Of a stretch of DNA of 39,688 bases, positions 8,553 through 18,928 are shown piece after piece. Every line of letters begins with the position of its first letter. Position 1 is the first letter of the stretch. The DNA is from Cyanobacteriota bacterium (lineage in GTDB: Bacteria > Cyanobacteriota > Cyanobacteriia > Pseudanabaenales > Pseudanabaenaceae): positions 1-39,688 of the forward strand of contig JANXUJ010000051.1 of NCBI GenBank assembly GCA_025356295.1, written 5' to 3'. A model generated the notes under the pieces. It had not been told where the DNA came from, did no database searches, and saw only the letters and a list, made by a program, of their open reading frames with translations. The translations under genes were made by a program, and so were the position numbers.

Positions 8553-8936
8553 CTATTTCTTGTCAGTCTGAACAGAATCGATGATTTCGCCAGTCTTTTT
8601 CAGCATTCTTACCTTCTTGCCGTCTTCCGTAAAGGTGTAACAAGAGCGGCTAGCGGTCTTTTCCTTCTCGGAATACAACAAAACTTTAGAACTGTGAATC
8701 GGAAACTCACGTCTCACGGTTTGACCAGATTCTCCATCAGCTTGAGGCTTGACATGTTTGGTCTTCATGTTCACGCCTTCGACAAGAATGGTGCTGTCTT
8801 TAGGGAAAACCTGTAGAACCTTAGCAACGGTTCCCTTAGAGCTTCCTGACATCACTTGTACCACGTCATCTTTTTGGACATGAATCTTAAAAGATTTGCG
8901 GTTTCCGCGATACTTGGGCTTTGGCTTAAACGGCAT
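8553..8936 (-). CDS. rplX: 50S ribosomal protein L24
   Basis: A 127-residue assembly-initiating 23S rRNA-binding protein. The KOW motif is seen as [20 protein letters not shown] (start near residue 27), followed by [20 protein letters not shown]. The C-terminal third ([19 protein letters not shown]) is typical of the L24 tail. The ATG overlaps the rplN stop by one base (TAATG), suggesting translational coupling. Confidence 0.95.
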   Translation of the reverse strand: MPFKPKPKYRGNRKSFKIHVQKDDVVQVMSGSSKGTVAKVLQVFPKDSTILVEGVNMKTKHVKPQADGESGQTVRREFPIHSSKVLLYSEKEKTASRSCYTFTEDGKKVRMLKKTGEIIDSVQTDKK

Positions 8937-9304
8937 TACAGTACCTCTGGCGCTAGGGATATAATTTTGGTGAAGTTTTTATCCCGCAGTTCGCGTGCAA
9001 CTGGACCAAATACGCGCGTTCCTTTCGGATTGCCATCTTGGTTAATGATTACAGCAGCATTGTCGTCAAATCTAATTCTCATACCGCTTTCACGGTTAAT
9101 AGAACTGCGAGTACGAACAATTACGGCGCGGACAACATCAGATTTTTTGACTGGCATGTTTGGAGAAGCATCTTTGACTGTGGCGATGATTACATCCCCA
9201 ACTCCGCCAAAGGCGCGGTTCCCGCCAGCCAGTACGCGAATACATAGAAGCTTTTTGGCCCCGCTGTTATCCGCCACATTTAAATAGGACTCTTGTTGAA
9301 TCAT
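8936..9304 (-). CDS. rplN: 50S ribosomal protein L14
   Basis: A 122-residue beta-barrel protein at the subunit interface. It begins [20 protein letters not shown] and carries [20 protein letters not shown] (start near residue 62), the core of the family signature, and ends [12 protein letters not shown]. Length is exactly standard. It lies 3 bp after rpsQ and overlaps rplX by one base. Confidence 0.97.
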   Translation of the reverse strand: MIQQESYLNVADNSGAKKLLCIRVLAGGNRAFGGVGDVIIATVKDASPNMPVKKSDVVRAVIVRTRSSINRESGMRIRFDDNAAVIINQDGNPKGTRVFGPVARELRDKNFTKIISLAPEVL

Positions 9305-9307
9305 GGC

Positions 9308-9559
9308 TTATGCTTCCGAGCTAGATGAGAGAATCTCTACAACTTCCCACCGCTTTGTACGACTGAGCGGGCGGGTTTCCCGAATTTTGACGCGATCGCC
9401 TTCACGGGTTTTATCTTCTTCATCGTGGGCTTTAAACTTGGTAGTCTTGACCACGATTTTTCCGTATTTAGGGTGAGAGGTACGGTTTTCAACCGCCACA
9501 ACTACCGTTTTTTGCATTTTGTCGCTGACGACAACGCCAACTTTCTCTTTTACTGCCAT
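9308..9559 (-). CDS. rpsQ: 30S ribosomal protein S17
   Basis: An 83-residue OB-fold 16S rRNA-binding protein. Motifs: [19 protein letters not shown] at the N terminus, [20 protein letters not shown], and the [20 protein letters not shown] signature (start near residue 55). Tightly packed between rpmC and rplN. Confidence 0.96.
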   Translation of the reverse strand: MAVKEKVGVVVSDKMQKTVVVAVENRTSHPKYGKIVVKTTKFKAHDEEDKTREGDRVKIRETRPLSRTKRWEVVEILSSSSEA

Positions 9560-9592
9560 TGCTTTACTCTTAAATTTTTTAGTTTTTCGTGC

Positions 9593-9796
9593 TTAAGCTC
9601 TGGACTGGCGTTCGCGCTCGACAGTCATCAGTTGAGACAAACGATGCTTAGCATGTTTAAACTGATGTGGTTGGACGGGTTGTCTGGTTGCCAGTTTGAA
9701 CCGCAGATCAAATAGCTCTTTCTTAACGTTCAGGATTTGAGCTTGCAAATCATCGTCAGATAATTCTCTGGTCTCTTGGACTTTTGGGAGTGCCAT
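9593..9796 (-). CDS. rpmC: 50S ribosomal protein L29
   Basis: A 67-residue two-helix protein at the polypeptide exit tunnel, where it helps dock chaperones and SRP. Motifs: [20 protein letters not shown] and RLATRQ-like [20 protein letters not shown]. The start was set to the ATG at 9794-9796 (MALPKVQE) because that is the family N terminus; the frame extends further upstream only into the end of rplP. The stop of rplP lies 4 bp before this ATG. Confidence 0.94.
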   Translation of the reverse strand: MALPKVQETRELSDDDLQAQILNVKKELFDLRFKLATRQPVQPHQFKHAKHRLSQLMTVERERQSRA

Positions 9797-9800
9797 ATCT

Positions 9801-10214
<414 letters not shown>

Positions 10215-10241
10215 GATTCAGAACTCAAGGGTGACAGAAAT

Positions 10242-10988
10242 TTATCCTTCAGCGCTAGAGCGATCCTCAAATTGAGGACGGCGTTGTTGCTTACGGCGAG
10301 GTTGGGCGGCAGGAGCAGGAGCTTCCTCACCTTGAATGATTTCGCCTTTAAAAATCCAGACTTTGATGCCGATAACACCATAAATAGTTCTAGAAGTTTT
10401 GTAGCTGTAATCAATATCAGCGCGAAGAGTATGTAAAGGAACACGACCTTCACGAACCCATTCAGTTCTGGCGATTTCAGCGCCATTGAGACGACCACTG
10501 ATTTGCACCTTGATGCCTTCGATCCCAGCACGCTGTGCCCTTTGGATCGCTTGACGAACTACGCGACGGAAAGAAACACGGCGTTCGATTTGCTGAGCAA
10601 TGTACTCGGCAATCAGGGGCGCTTCAGCATCAACTCGAGTAACTTCAGTGACATTAATCCGAACTTGGCTAGTACCTGTCTTTTTAATGGAACCATCTTG
10701 CTCTAGGTGCTTGACAAGACCGAGACGCAGTTGCTCGATACCCGCACCACCACGACCAACAACAACGCCAGGACGAGCGGTGCGAATTTCGAGATCGACT
10801 TGATCGGCTTTACGATCAATTAGTATTTCGGCGATACCTGCATTACTTAGAGTCTTTTCAACAAACTTGCGAATCTTGTGATCTTCTTCAGCCAAGATGC
10901 CGTAGCGATTTACATCAGCAAACCAACGAGAGAGGTGAGATTTGGTGATGCCGAGGCGTAACCCTGTTGGGTGAATCTTCTGACCCAT
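10242..10988 (-). CDS. rpsC: 30S ribosomal protein S3
   Basis: A 248-residue protein at the mRNA entry channel. It begins [20 protein letters not shown], contains a KH domain with [17 protein letters not shown] (start near residue 73), and the C-terminal domain signature [20 protein letters not shown]. The last 30 or so residues are an Ala/Pro/Arg-rich tail ([20 protein letters not shown]), which is common in cyanobacterial S3. It starts 2 bp after rplV. Confidence 0.97.
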   Translation of the reverse strand: MGQKIHPTGLRLGITKSHLSRWFADVNRYGILAEEDHKIRKFVEKTLSNAGIAEILIDRKADQVDLEIRTARPGVVVGRGGAGIEQLRLGLVKHLEQDGSIKKTGTSQVRINVTEVTRVDAEAPLIAEYIAQQIERRVSFRRVVRQAIQRAQRAGIEGIKVQISGRLNGAEIARTEWVREGRVPLHTLRADIDYSYKTSRTIYGVIGIKVWIFKGEIIQGEEAPAPAAQPRRKQQRRPQFEDRSSAEG

Positions 10989-10990
10989 AC

Positions 10991-11347
10991 CTATTCTTCC
11001 TCCAATGGTTTGACGGTGATCGTAATATGGCAGGTGGGCTTAAGGATTTGATAAGCACGACCTTGCGCACGGGGACGGAAGCGCTTGAGGCTAGGTCCCA
11101 TGTCAGCAAAGGCTTGACCTATGACTAATGATGCAGGATTAAGTCCTGCGTTATGTTCAGCATTAGCAACTGCGGAGCGCAATACTTTAGTAATGGGTTC
11201 GCAGGAGCGATAAGGCATGAACTCTAGAATCATCAATGCTTCGCGGTAGCTGCGACCACGGATTTGGTCTAATACTCGGCGTACCTTGTGAGGTGACATC
11301 CGAATATATTTGGCTACGGCAGGGATTTCGTTTTGAGCGAGGATCAT
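10991..11347 (-). CDS. rplV: 50S ribosomal protein L22
   Basis: A 118-residue protein whose hairpin lines the exit tunnel. Motifs: [20 protein letters not shown] at the N terminus, [20 protein letters not shown], and the C-terminal signature [20 protein letters not shown]. Sits between rpsS and rpsC. Confidence 0.97.
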   Translation of the reverse strand: MILAQNEIPAVAKYIRMSPHKVRRVLDQIRGRSYREALMILEFMPYRSCEPITKVLRSAVANAEHNAGLNPASLVIGQAFADMGPSLKRFRPRAQGRAYQILKPTCHITITVKPLEEE

Positions 11348-11365
11348 TTTTAACTACCTGTCTAC

Positions 11366-11644
11366 CTATCTCTTAGCCTTTTTGTCGCTTTTGGCATGAC
11401 CGCGGAAGGTACGAGTAGGGGCAAACTCACCGAGTTTGTGTCCTACCATTTGTTCCGTGACATATACAGGAACATGCTGTTTACCATTGTGGCAAGCGAT
11501 TGTATGACCAATCATTTGCGGAAGGATGGTGGAAGCGCGCGACCATGTTTTGATAACTTGCTTTTCGCCTTTAGCGTTGAGCTTTTCAATTTTGGTCAGT
11601 AAGTGATCAGCAACAAAGGGACCTTTTTTTAGCGATCGCGTCAT
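11366..11644 (-). CDS. rpsS: 30S ribosomal protein S19
   Basis: A 92-residue protein of the small-subunit head that forms a complex with S13. It begins [20 protein letters not shown] and has [20 protein letters not shown] and the C-terminal signature [20 protein letters not shown]. Standard length and position between rplB and rplV. Confidence 0.97.
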   Translation of the reverse strand: MTRSLKKGPFVADHLLTKIEKLNAKGEKQVIKTWSRASTILPQMIGHTIACHNGKQHVPVYVTEQMVGHKLGEFAPTRTFRGHAKSDKKAKR

Positions 11645-11695
11645 AATCTGTACTCTCCGTACTTTTTAATTCTCAAACTGCACAAGATATAAATC

Positions 11696-12562
11696 TTAAG
11701 CGTTACGTCCGCCCTTACCGCGCTTCGATGACTTGCGGCGACGACGAACAATCAAAGCATTGCTGAGCTTTTTCTTCTTGCGAGTCTTGTAGCCCAAGGT
11801 TGGCTTACCCCAAGGCGTAACAGGACCACTGCGTCCGATAGGAGCGCAACCTTCTCCACCACCATGAGGGTGATCGATGGGGTTCATCGCCATACCTCTG
11901 ACTTTGGGACGGCGATTTAACCAGCGACTACGACCAGCTTTACCGAGACTGATATTGCTGTGGTCAAGGTTGCCCACTTGTCCGATAGTTGCAAAGCATT
12001 CTTTGCGAATCATGCGAACTTCGCTAGAAGGAAGCTTAAGGGTGACAAAATCACCTTCTTTAGCAGCGATTTGAGCGCCAGCACCAGCTGATCTCACGAT
12101 TTGACCGCCCTTACCCGGAGTCATCTCTACGTTATGCACAATCGTACCGAGTGGAATATTCGATAAGGGCATAGCGTTGCCGATTTCAAAGGGAATACCA
12201 CTTTGACCAGCTTGAATTTTATTGCCGACAGCCATTCCTTTGGGGCTAAGAATGTAGCGTTTTTCGCCATCTTCGTATTGAAGAAGAGCAATCCGCGAAG
12301 TGCGGTTGGGATCGTATTCGATCGCAATTACTTCGGCAATAATGTCACGCTTGTTACGTTTAAAATCGATGATTCGGTATAAACGTTTGTGACCGCCGCC
12401 ACGTCTACGGCTAGTGATTACACCACGATTGTTACGACCTCTTTTACGATGGACGTGAGTGGTTAAAGACTTTTCGGGCTCTGATTTTGTGATTTCCGCG
12501 AAGTCAGAGACAACAGTTTGCCTAGTACTTGCGGTATACGGTTTATATGCACGAACGCCCAT
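11696..12562 (-). CDS. rplB: 50S ribosomal protein L2
   Basis: A 288-residue protein required for subunit joining and peptidyl-transferase activity. Motifs: [20 protein letters not shown] in the N-terminal domain, [20 protein letters not shown] in the middle, and the L2 signature [20 protein letters not shown] containing the conserved His of the active-centre loop, followed by [16 protein letters not shown]. It ends with a basic [16 protein letters not shown] tail. Confidence 0.98.
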   Translation of the reverse strand: MGVRAYKPYTASTRQTVVSDFAEITKSEPEKSLTTHVHRKRGRNNRGVITSRRRGGGHKRLYRIIDFKRNKRDIIAEVIAIEYDPNRTSRIALLQYEDGEKRYILSPKGMAVGNKIQAGQSGIPFEIGNAMPLSNIPLGTIVHNVEMTPGKGGQIVRSAGAGAQIAAKEGDFVTLKLPSSEVRMIRKECFATIGQVGNLDHSNISLGKAGRSRWLNRRPKVRGMAMNPIDHPHGGGEGCAPIGRSGPVTPWGKPTLGYKTRKKKKLSNALIVRRRRKSSKRGKGGRNA

Positions 12563-12615
12563 AAGTGTCTAATGTTGTTAAAGAACGGTTCTCTGTTTTT
12601 TTTAAGCTTGGTGGC

Positions 12616-12930
12616 TTATACGTCTGGGAACAAATCGATTTTGCTGCCTTCAGCTAGGGTAACGATCGCTCTTTTGATTTGAGCGCGTTTACCTGCAAAC
12701 TTACCAACACGACGCGCTTGTGCGGGTGGGTTGTGAGTATTTACTTTCTTGACTGTGACTGAGAAAAGACTCTCAATAGCAGCTCTGATTTCAGGCTTAG
12801 TAGCATCATGAACAACATCAAATGTATATTTGTTGCTCTCTAGTTGTCTGGTTGCCTTTTCATTGAGCAGAGGGCGGCGAATGATGTCGGGCAAGCGACG
12901 AGGATCAAAACTGGTAGGTATCTTAGCCAT
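12616..12930 (-). CDS. rplW: 50S ribosomal protein L23
   Basis: A 104-residue exit-tunnel protein that contacts trigger factor and SRP. Motifs: [20 protein letters not shown] (start near residue 14), [20 protein letters not shown], and [19 protein letters not shown]. Sits between rplD and rplB. Confidence 0.96.
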   Translation of the reverse strand: MAKIPTSFDPRRLPDIIRRPLLNEKATRQLESNKYTFDVVHDATKPEIRAAIESLFSVTVKKVNTHNPPAQARRVGKFAGKRAQIKRAIVTLAEGSKIDLFPDV

Positions 12931-12957
12931 GATTTTCTTTCTTTTAGTCAGATTCCG

Positions 12958-13620
12958 TTATTCTGCATCTATGACCGATGCTACCAACTTCTGATCACCA
13001 CCATATACTGCATGGATTTTGGCGATCGCTGAGCGAGTCACCACAATTTTTTCAGAGTTGATAATGTCAAAAATGTTAAGTTGATCGGCAGCAATTAGTT
13101 GCAATTTTTGAATATTGCGAGCAGACAGTACTACATTCTCTTCTTTACGCTCAGTGATGATCAAGGTTTTCTTACCCAAAGTCACACCCCAGCGCTCAAG
13201 AGCCTGACACAATTCTTTAGTCTTGGGCTGAGAAAGATTTATGGCAAAATCTTCAACTACAATCAAGTCGGCTGAGCGACTGATAAATGCGGTGCGAAGA
13301 GCAAGACGGCGCTCTTTGCGGTTCATTTTGGTTTCATAGTCTCTAGGCTTTGGTCCAAAGATTACGCCACCGCCACGCATGAGCGGAGACCTAGTCGAAC
13401 CTTGACGAGCGCGACCTGTACCTTTTTGCTTAAAAGGCTTACGACCACCACCACGAACCTCAGAACGGGTTTTGGTACAAGCTGTACCTTGACGGGCGTT
13501 GGCTAGCTGTCTAACGAGGGCGCGGTGTACTAGACCTTTAGCAGTTGCTTCTTTAGCAACGCGCAAGTCTAGACTCACTTCACCAGCTTCATTCCCTGTC
13601 CAATCTTTTACTATAGGCAT
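12958..13620 (-). CDS. rplD: 50S ribosomal protein L4
   Basis: A 220-residue 23S rRNA-binding protein with an extended loop reaching the exit tunnel. The loop region shows [20 protein letters not shown] and [20 protein letters not shown], the L4/L1e signature. In some bacteria L4 also autoregulates its operon; no leader structure for that was identified here. Lies 22 bp after rplC. Confidence 0.96.
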   Translation of the reverse strand: MPIVKDWTGNEAGEVSLDLRVAKEATAKGLVHRALVRQLANARQGTACTKTRSEVRGGGRKPFKQKGTGRARQGSTRSPLMRGGGVIFGPKPRDYETKMNRKERRLALRTAFISRSADLIVVEDFAINLSQPKTKELCQALERWGVTLGKKTLIITERKEENVVLSARNIQKLQLIAADQLNIFDIINSEKIVVTRSAIAKIHAVYGGDQKLVASVIDAE

Positions 13621-13642
13621 AACTTAAACTCTCACGAACAAA

Positions 13643-14284
13643 CTACTTAGCCTTGCCGATAATTACGGTAGGAATGACGTTAAGCAATGCCCCAGGCTTA
13701 CCCGGAACTGCTCCTTTGATCAGCAGTACATTGTTCACTGCATCGACTTTGATGACAATCAATTTCTTGACAGTGATTTGTTTACCGCCAAGACGACCAG
13801 CCATACGCTTGCCCGGATAAACGCGTCCAGGAGTTGTACCTGCTCCAGTCGAACCAGGTTGCCTGTGATTTTTAGAACCGTGAGCCATCGGACCGCGAGC
13901 AAAATTATGACGCTTTTGATAACCAGCAAATCCTTTACCGATGCTAGTTCCAATCACGTCAACGATGTCACCATCTTTGAATTGACTAACATCTAGAGTT
14001 TGTCCGATAGTATATTCACTTACGCTATCTAGACGATATTCGCGTAGATGCTTTACGGGTTCAGAACCTGATATTTTCAAATGTCCAAGCTCTGGTTTGC
14101 TCAGAAGTTTTTCGCGAGTCTTGCCATAACCAATTTGAATAGCTTTATAGCCTTCTTTGGTATCGGTTTTGACTTGCGTAACTGTGCAGGGTCCTGCTTG
14201 AACAACAGTTACAGGAACTGCGTTCCCGTCCGAATCGAATACTTGGGTCATCCCAAGTTTAGTGCCGAGAATTCCGACAGTCAT
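13643..14284 (-). CDS. rplC: 50S ribosomal protein L3
   Basis: A 213-residue protein near the peptidyl-transferase centre and the first gene of the operon here. The start is set to the ATG 14282-14284 ([20 protein letters not shown]), the family N terminus; the frame extends 14 codons upstream without family similarity. A GGAG-like element lies upstream. The signature [20 protein letters not shown] and [20 protein letters not shown], with the Gln that is methylated in some bacteria (the Q of RQPGS), are present. S10 (rpsJ), first in the enterobacterial operon, is not upstream, as is normal in cyanobacteria. Confidence 0.96.
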   Translation of the reverse strand: MTVGILGTKLGMTQVFDSDGNAVPVTVVQAGPCTVTQVKTDTKEGYKAIQIGYGKTREKLLSKPELGHLKISGSEPVKHLREYRLDSVSEYTIGQTLDVSQFKDGDIVDVIGTSIGKGFAGYQKRHNFARGPMAHGSKNHRQPGSTGAGTTPGRVYPGKRMAGRLGGKQITVKKLIVIKVDAVNNVLLIKGAVPGKPGALLNVIPTVIIGKAK

Positions 14285-14711
14285 TAAGGTTAGCTCCGCT
14301 TGCTTGCAGATTTTTGACAGGCTCAAAAGAGATCGGTTTCGATCTTGGTAAGAAGTATTTGTTTTGAAGACTGGTTAGAGGGCTTCGAGACGACTTACGA
14401 CAGATATCTAGTCAAAACACTAGACGTGAGAAACACAATCTCTTGGGTTGATTGCTATAGAATAAATATCCTTGGATACCTTTTGCTATACCAACTGGTG
14501 ACTCAGACTTAAGACTCAAATTATTAGTTTGTTTTCTTAGTTTCTGTTTTCAGTCACGGTCAACAACTATAGCTTTACAGAATGCATTTTGTCTATAGTT
14601 TTTTGAAAAAAGTTTGTTGTGAGCGATCGCAGCGAGTATAGCAATCTTTAAAAAGAAGGTTTAGAATATTTTAGAGTATGAATGAAGCGAATTAGGCGGC
14701 AAGAGTAAAGA
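14285..14711. promoter_or_regulatory. Non-coding divergent region between the ribosomal operon and the phytochrome gene
   Basis: A 427-bp AT-rich stretch with no credible gene or RNA gene. It must hold the promoters for the leftward ribosomal operon and the rightward kinase. Visible structure: an inverted pair AACTATAG (14565-14572) and CTATAGTT (14593-14600) spaced by 20 nt; between them an imperfect dyad around ATGCAT (14582-14587); a further CTATAG at about 14456; and a HIP1 octamer at 14623-14630. On the minus strand a TTGACC lies near 14564-14569 but no convincing -10 follows at the usual spacing. Exact start sites cannot be assigned by eye. Confidence 0.5.
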
Positions 14712-17498
14712 ATGGATATAGCGCAATCTGACTTTTCTGAACAATTTGGTTACACACTTTGCGATCGCGAAAAAATTCATTTATTGGGACATATTCAGCC
14801 CCATGGTATTTTGATTGCTATCAAAGAGTTGGAATTAGAAATTGTTCAAATTAGTGAGAATACGATTCACTTCTTTGGTATTGCCGCAAGTTCATTGGTT
14901 AACAAGCCTTTACTCACTCTGTTTCCACAATCCCAGATTGAAATTCTACTACCACTTTTCTCTCAACAAGATTTAGAAACATTTAATCCAATTCGGCTAA
15001 CTGCTCAAATAAAAAGTGAAAAATATCAGTTTGAAGGGGAAGTATATCGTTCGGATGGATTGCTAATTTTAGAGCTAGAGCCTCTATTTACAGGCTCCAA
15101 AGACAGTCTAGGATTTTATCATTTGGCAAAAGCTGCTACTGCAAATCTCAGAAAAGCACAAGATTTTTCTGAGCTGTCAAACCTATTAGTACAGGAGATA
15201 CAGAAGATAACTAAGTACGATCGCGTGCTTATCTACAAATTCGACCCCGATGATAGTGGAGTTGTAATTGCGGAGGCGAAATCTCAGTATCTTGAACCTT
15301 TACTAGGCTTGCATTACCCAGCTTCGGATATTCCTAGTTTCGCGCGTGAACTCTATCACAGAAAATGGCTGCGTCTAATCGTTGATGTAGATACTCAACC
15401 CGTACCGATCATCCCGTCAAACAATCCACTGGCTCAAGAACCTCTTGATCTCAGCCTTAGTTCACTTAGAAGTGTTTCTCTGTTTCATGTGAAGTACTTA
15501 CAAAAGATGAAAGTTTCTGCTTCACTCGTAATTGCGTTGATTAATGAAGATAAGCTATGGGGATTAATTGTCTGTCATCATCCTATTCCTAAATATATTG
15601 ACTATGAGACAAGAAAGACTTGTGAATTCTTAGGTCAAATTATGTCTATAGAAATTGTATCTAAGCATGAAATCCAGCTTAAAAAATCCCAAGAGAAAAT
15701 CAAGGATATTCAAGCTAAATTAAAACAAAACATTCTTGATAGCAACCAATCAATTAGCCAAGCCCCTATCCAAGATGTGTTTATCCAAGACGTGCTTATG
15801 CAAGATATAGATAGTCTGCTAAATCTAGTTAATGCTCAGGGTGCGGTTATATGTCTGGGCGATCGCATTTCTTCAATTGGACAATGTCCTCCTCAAGCAT
15901 TTATTAGTTCGTTAGTTACATGGATACAAGCTAAATCTCAAGATATTTTTTATACAAATCACTTGAGCCAGTCATATTCTGAAGCAATAGAAGTTACAGA
16001 TATAGCAAGTGGATTATTAGCTGTTTCCATTTCGCTTAATCATACTTCCTATCATGTTATCTGGTTTCGGACGGAAGTGCTCCAGACCGTCAACTGGGCT
16101 GGAGACCCAAGTAAGTTATTAGATATCGGGACGGATGACAATAGTGATAATCTCAGCCCATCACCACGAAGATCGTTTGAGCTATGGAAAGAAACAGTTA
16201 AAGCGAAGTCATTGGATTGGGAAGAAGTAGAAATCGAAGCGGCGTTAGAGTTGAGAGGGACTCTTATGCTTGCAGCATTAGAGTTTTCGCAGCAAGCTTT
16301 GAAGCAAGAGGCTGAGCGATCTGAAGTGGCTAATCAGGCTAAAAGTAGTTTTTTAGCACGGATGAGTCATGAGTTGAGAACTCCTCTTAATGCGATTTTA
16401 GGCTGTACTCAATTGATGCATGATGACGATTCTTTAACTCATGATCTTGAGGAATATGTCCATATTATTAGTCATAGTAGCGAACATTTACTAAATTTAA
16501 TCGATGATGTTTTAGAGATGTCGAAGATTGAGGCAGGCAAAATCATTCTTGAAGAAACGAAATTTGATTTTTACTTGTTCCTGAATAATCTTCAGGAGAT
16601 GCTTCAAATCAGAGCAAAGGATAAGAAGTTAAAGCTAATTTTTGCAATTCATCCCGATTTACCTCAATATATTAAGTCTGATGAGCGTAAAATTCGGCAA
16701 ATTTTGTTGAACCTTTTGGGGAATGCTATTAAGTTTACAAGTAAGGGTTATGTGACTCTTCGTGTTTCATTACTAAAGGCTGATTCAATATCATCAAAAG
16801 TAGTTATTCATTTTGAGATAGAAGATACTGGGCGTGGAATTGCGTCAGAAGAACTAGATAAATTATTTAAAGCGTTTGTGCAGACTGCCTCAGGGAAAGC
16901 TTCTCAAACAGGAACTGGCTTAGGTTTAGTGATTAGTCAACAATTCGCTCATTTTTTGGGTAGTCACATTATAGTAAGTAGTATTTTGGACAAAGGCACT
17001 ACTTTTCAGTTTGATATTGCTGTTGAACAATTATTTACTGGTCTAATCGCAGTAGATGAGGTGATAAATACTACTAAGACTTCTATGGCGGTTGTAGAAA
17101 AAGAAAGTCAGCTAGATAATTCTCAATCTCTACGGATTCTTTTGGTTGAAGATAATTCATTTAATCAGATGATTGCTTTGCGGCTATTAGCAAAACTTGG
17201 CTATCAAGCAGATTGTGCGATGAATGGCGTGGAGGTGTTGAAAGCCCTAGAACATAAATCCTACGATTTGATTTTGATGGACTTGCAGATGCCAGAGATG
17301 GATGGATTAGAGGCAACTCGCCGAATTCGGCTGATAGAGACAGATTTATCTAGTCACAGGATTAAGATCGTGGCAATGACCGCAAATGCAATGGCGGAAG
17401 ATCGCGAAAAATGTCTTTTGGTGGGGATGGATGATTTTATTAGTAAGCCTGTACGAATAGATGACTTGGCAGCAGTATTGAATGTATCTAAACAATAG
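14712..17498 (+). CDS. Bacteriophytochrome hybrid histidine kinase
   Basis: A 928-residue soluble red/far-red photoreceptor kinase. Domains in order: PAS (about 10-125), GAF (about 145-325), PHY (about 345-525), HisKA (about 545-610), HATPase_c (about 655-770) and a receiver (about 805-925). The PAS domain starts with TLCDREKIHLLGHIQPHG; Cys17 is where bacteriophytochromes attach biliverdin. The GAF domain has PASDIP with Asp206, and SLFHVKYL in which Phe258 replaces the Cys used by Cph1-type phytochromes, followed by the conserved His259. The PHY tongue shows SPRRSF. The kinase has His553 in MSHELRTPLNAIL, an N box NLLGNAIKFT, and G boxes DTGRGI and GTGLGL. The receiver has Asp857 in LILMDLQMPEMDG and Lys in SKPV. 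It should bind biliverdin via Cys17. No separate response regulator is adjacent. Its last 11 bp overlap the convergent acyltransferase gene. Confidence 0.93.
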   Translation: MDIAQSDFSEQFGYTLCDREKIHLLGHIQPHGILIAIKELELEIVQISENTIHFFGIAASSLVNKPLLTLFPQSQIEILLPLFSQQDLETFNPIRLTAQIKSEKYQFEGEVYRSDGLLILELEPLFTGSKDSLGFYHLAKAATANLRKAQDFSELSNLLVQEIQKITKYDRVLIYKFDPDDSGVVIAEAKSQYLEPLLGLHYPASDIPSFARELYHRKWLRLIVDVDTQPVPIIPSNNPLAQEPLDLSLSSLRSVSLFHVKYLQKMKVSASLVIALINEDKLWGLIVCHHPIPKYIDYETRKTCEFLGQIMSIEIVSKHEIQLKKSQEKIKDIQAKLKQNILDSNQSISQAPIQDVFIQDVLMQDIDSLLNLVNAQGAVICLGDRISSIGQCPPQAFISSLVTWIQAKSQDIFYTNHLSQSYSEAIEVTDIASGLLAVSISLNHTSYHVIWFRTEVLQTVNWAGDPSKLLDIGTDDNSDNLSPSPRRSFELWKETVKAKSLDWEEVEIEAALELRGTLMLAALEFSQQALKQEAERSEVANQAKSSFLARMSHELRTPLNAILGCTQLMHDDDSLTHDLEEYVHIISHSSEHLLNLIDDVLEMSKIEAGKIILEETKFDFYLFLNNLQEMLQIRAKDKKLKLIFAIHPDLPQYIKSDERKIRQILLNLLGNAIKFTSKGYVTLRVSLLKADSISSKVVIHFEIEDTGRGIASEELDKLFKAFVQTASGKASQTGTGLGLVISQQFAHFLGSHIIVSSILDKGTTFQFDIAVEQLFTGLIAVDEVINTTKTSMAVVEKESQLDNSQSLRILLVEDNSFNQMIALRLLAKLGYQADCAMNGVEVLKALEHKSYDLILMDLQMPEMDGLEATRRIRLIETDLSSHRIKIVAMTANAMAEDREKCLLVGMDDFISKPVRIDDLAAVLNVSKQ

Positions 17499-18558
17499 AA
17501 GTCACTTTGTGATTGAGAAATCGCCATAGATTGATGCTAATTAGCCATGATAGAGTTATAGCTAATGACATAAATAGAACCCCACCGAATATTTCTAAAG
17601 GTGCGATCGCTCTTAATATCCACACATGAATTAAATAAGTAATAAAGCTGGCATTAGAGAAAATCTTGATTTGCGGTTGAACTAATTGGACTAGCTTTTG
17701 GATAGAAATTGGGAAAGATTTGATCTGCCAACTTTGCCAAGAGATTGCCCATAGCAGGAAGCTTAAACTCATTAAAATCACGGATGGGCGCGTGTAATGT
17801 CCGATCGCTTCGGCTGAGTTTTTAGATATTGCTAACCAATAAAACTCACTTAGCTCGATAATAGCTGCAATCGCGAATATATATCCCCATGAACGCGATC
17901 GCCATTTTGAGACAAACTGATTAGTCCAGTTATCATCTGTGGCTAACCAAATCCCAATTTGAAAATAGGATAACCAATAAATCACATGATTTCCATCGGG
18001 TAAAAAGTTGATGATATTTGGCAGATATCCAAAAGTGGCGGATATCCAATGCAAGCTAAATAAGGCAAAAGTGAGAATTAATAATATACTTAGGCGCTTG
18101 GCGGTGAAGTTAATGCGGCGTAATAATGGATAGATTAAATAGCATTGCATGATTATCCCTAAAAAGTAGAGATGATAATCGCCCATACCTGTGGCGATCG
18201 CTTGCCAGATTTGCGTTACTTGTCCAGACCAATCAGCGGCTAAAAACTGCGATCGCCCAACGACATTAAGCATAGTAAATAAAATATATGGTGGTACGAT
18301 TCGCCAGAGGCGGCGTTGAAAAAAGATTTTGAGATTAAAAGGACGTTTCTCTTCAGATTTGGCTAAGGCAAAGCCTGATAAAAGCACAAACATCGGCACT
18401 GTCCAGCGTCCGACTTGATTGATCAACGTGCTAATCAAGATTTCTGGATTAATGCTAGTTGTATCATTTACGCCAAACCACCAATGATGAGAGGCATGAA
18501 TGCCAATGACGATAGTTGTGGCGATCGCGCGTAAGAGGTCAGAGAGTTCCCAAGTCAT
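17488..18558 (-). CDS. Acyltransferase 3 family membrane protein
   Basis: A 356-residue protein with about ten hydrophobic segments, matching the OafA/YrhL-like acyltransferase 3 family, which moves acetyl or other acyl groups onto surface glycans or lipids. Family landmarks are the N-terminal DLLRAIATTIVIGIHASHHW with the conserved His near residue 21, FVLLSGFALAKSE, and the RRLWRIVPPY motif near residue 87. The substrate cannot be told from sequence. The start ATG overlaps the end of the upstream DUF309 gene by 20 bp, so the two are probably co-translated; the 3' end overlaps the convergent phytochrome gene by 11 bp. Confidence 0.85.
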   Translation of the reverse strand: MTWELSDLLRAIATTIVIGIHASHHWWFGVNDTTSINPEILISTLINQVGRWTVPMFVLLSGFALAKSEEKRPFNLKIFFQRRLWRIVPPYILFTMLNVVGRSQFLAADWSGQVTQIWQAIATGMGDYHLYFLGIIMQCYLIYPLLRRINFTAKRLSILLILTFALFSLHWISATFGYLPNIINFLPDGNHVIYWLSYFQIGIWLATDDNWTNQFVSKWRSRSWGYIFAIAAIIELSEFYWLAISKNSAEAIGHYTRPSVILMSLSFLLWAISWQSWQIKSFPISIQKLVQLVQPQIKIFSNASFITYLIHVWILRAIAPLEIFGGVLFMSLAITLSWLISINLWRFLNHKVTSIV

Positions 18559-18928
18559 GATTACATTTAGTTATTTTCGGGATTTTTAAATCGCCCTGAT
18601 CAATTCTTGTTAAGAGGTCTGCCATTCCTTGTTTTCCAGTTGTTTGCACAGTTCGCAATATCTGCAAACTGTCTTCTAGTAAATTTTCAACATCAATGGA
18701 TTGATATTCAGGAAGATATGCTGGCAAGCGACTTGTGCCTTCACCTAAAAGAATTGTGGCTCCATGCCAGTTTTGGCTTTGGAGATGATATAAGCCAACT
18801 GCAATCTGTAATATGCCTTGATAAAAAGCGCGATCGCTTTGCCAAGAGTCATTCCAAATCGCTTCTAAAGTGTCATGACAAGCATAATAATCGCCATTGT
18901 TAAATTGCGCGATCGCCTCTTCAAACAT
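18539..18928 (-). CDS. DUF309 domain protein
   Basis: A 129-residue soluble protein of the DUF309 family, small helical proteins common in cyanobacteria with no established function. The family signature is clear: YYACHDTLEAIW at residues 14-25 with His18 and Glu22, FYQGILQIAVGLYHLQSQNW, and LLGEGTSRLPAY. It overlaps the preceding gene (end 18921) by 8 bp and the following acyltransferase by 20 bp, so three genes form a tight translationally coupled set. The overlap is structural evidence for an operon; a shared function is not shown. Confidence 0.85.
   Translation of the reverse strand: MFEEAIAQFNNGDYYACHDTLEAIWNDSWQSDRAFYQGILQIAVGLYHLQSQNWHGATILLGEGTSRLPAYLPEYQSIDVENLLEDSLQILRTVQTTGKQGMADLLTRIDQGDLKIPKITKCNHDLGTL

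Noticed and set aside
8553..9304. Plus-strand open frames opposite rplX and rplN.
   Set aside because: They lie wholly or largely antisense to clear ribosomal protein genes and have no motifs.
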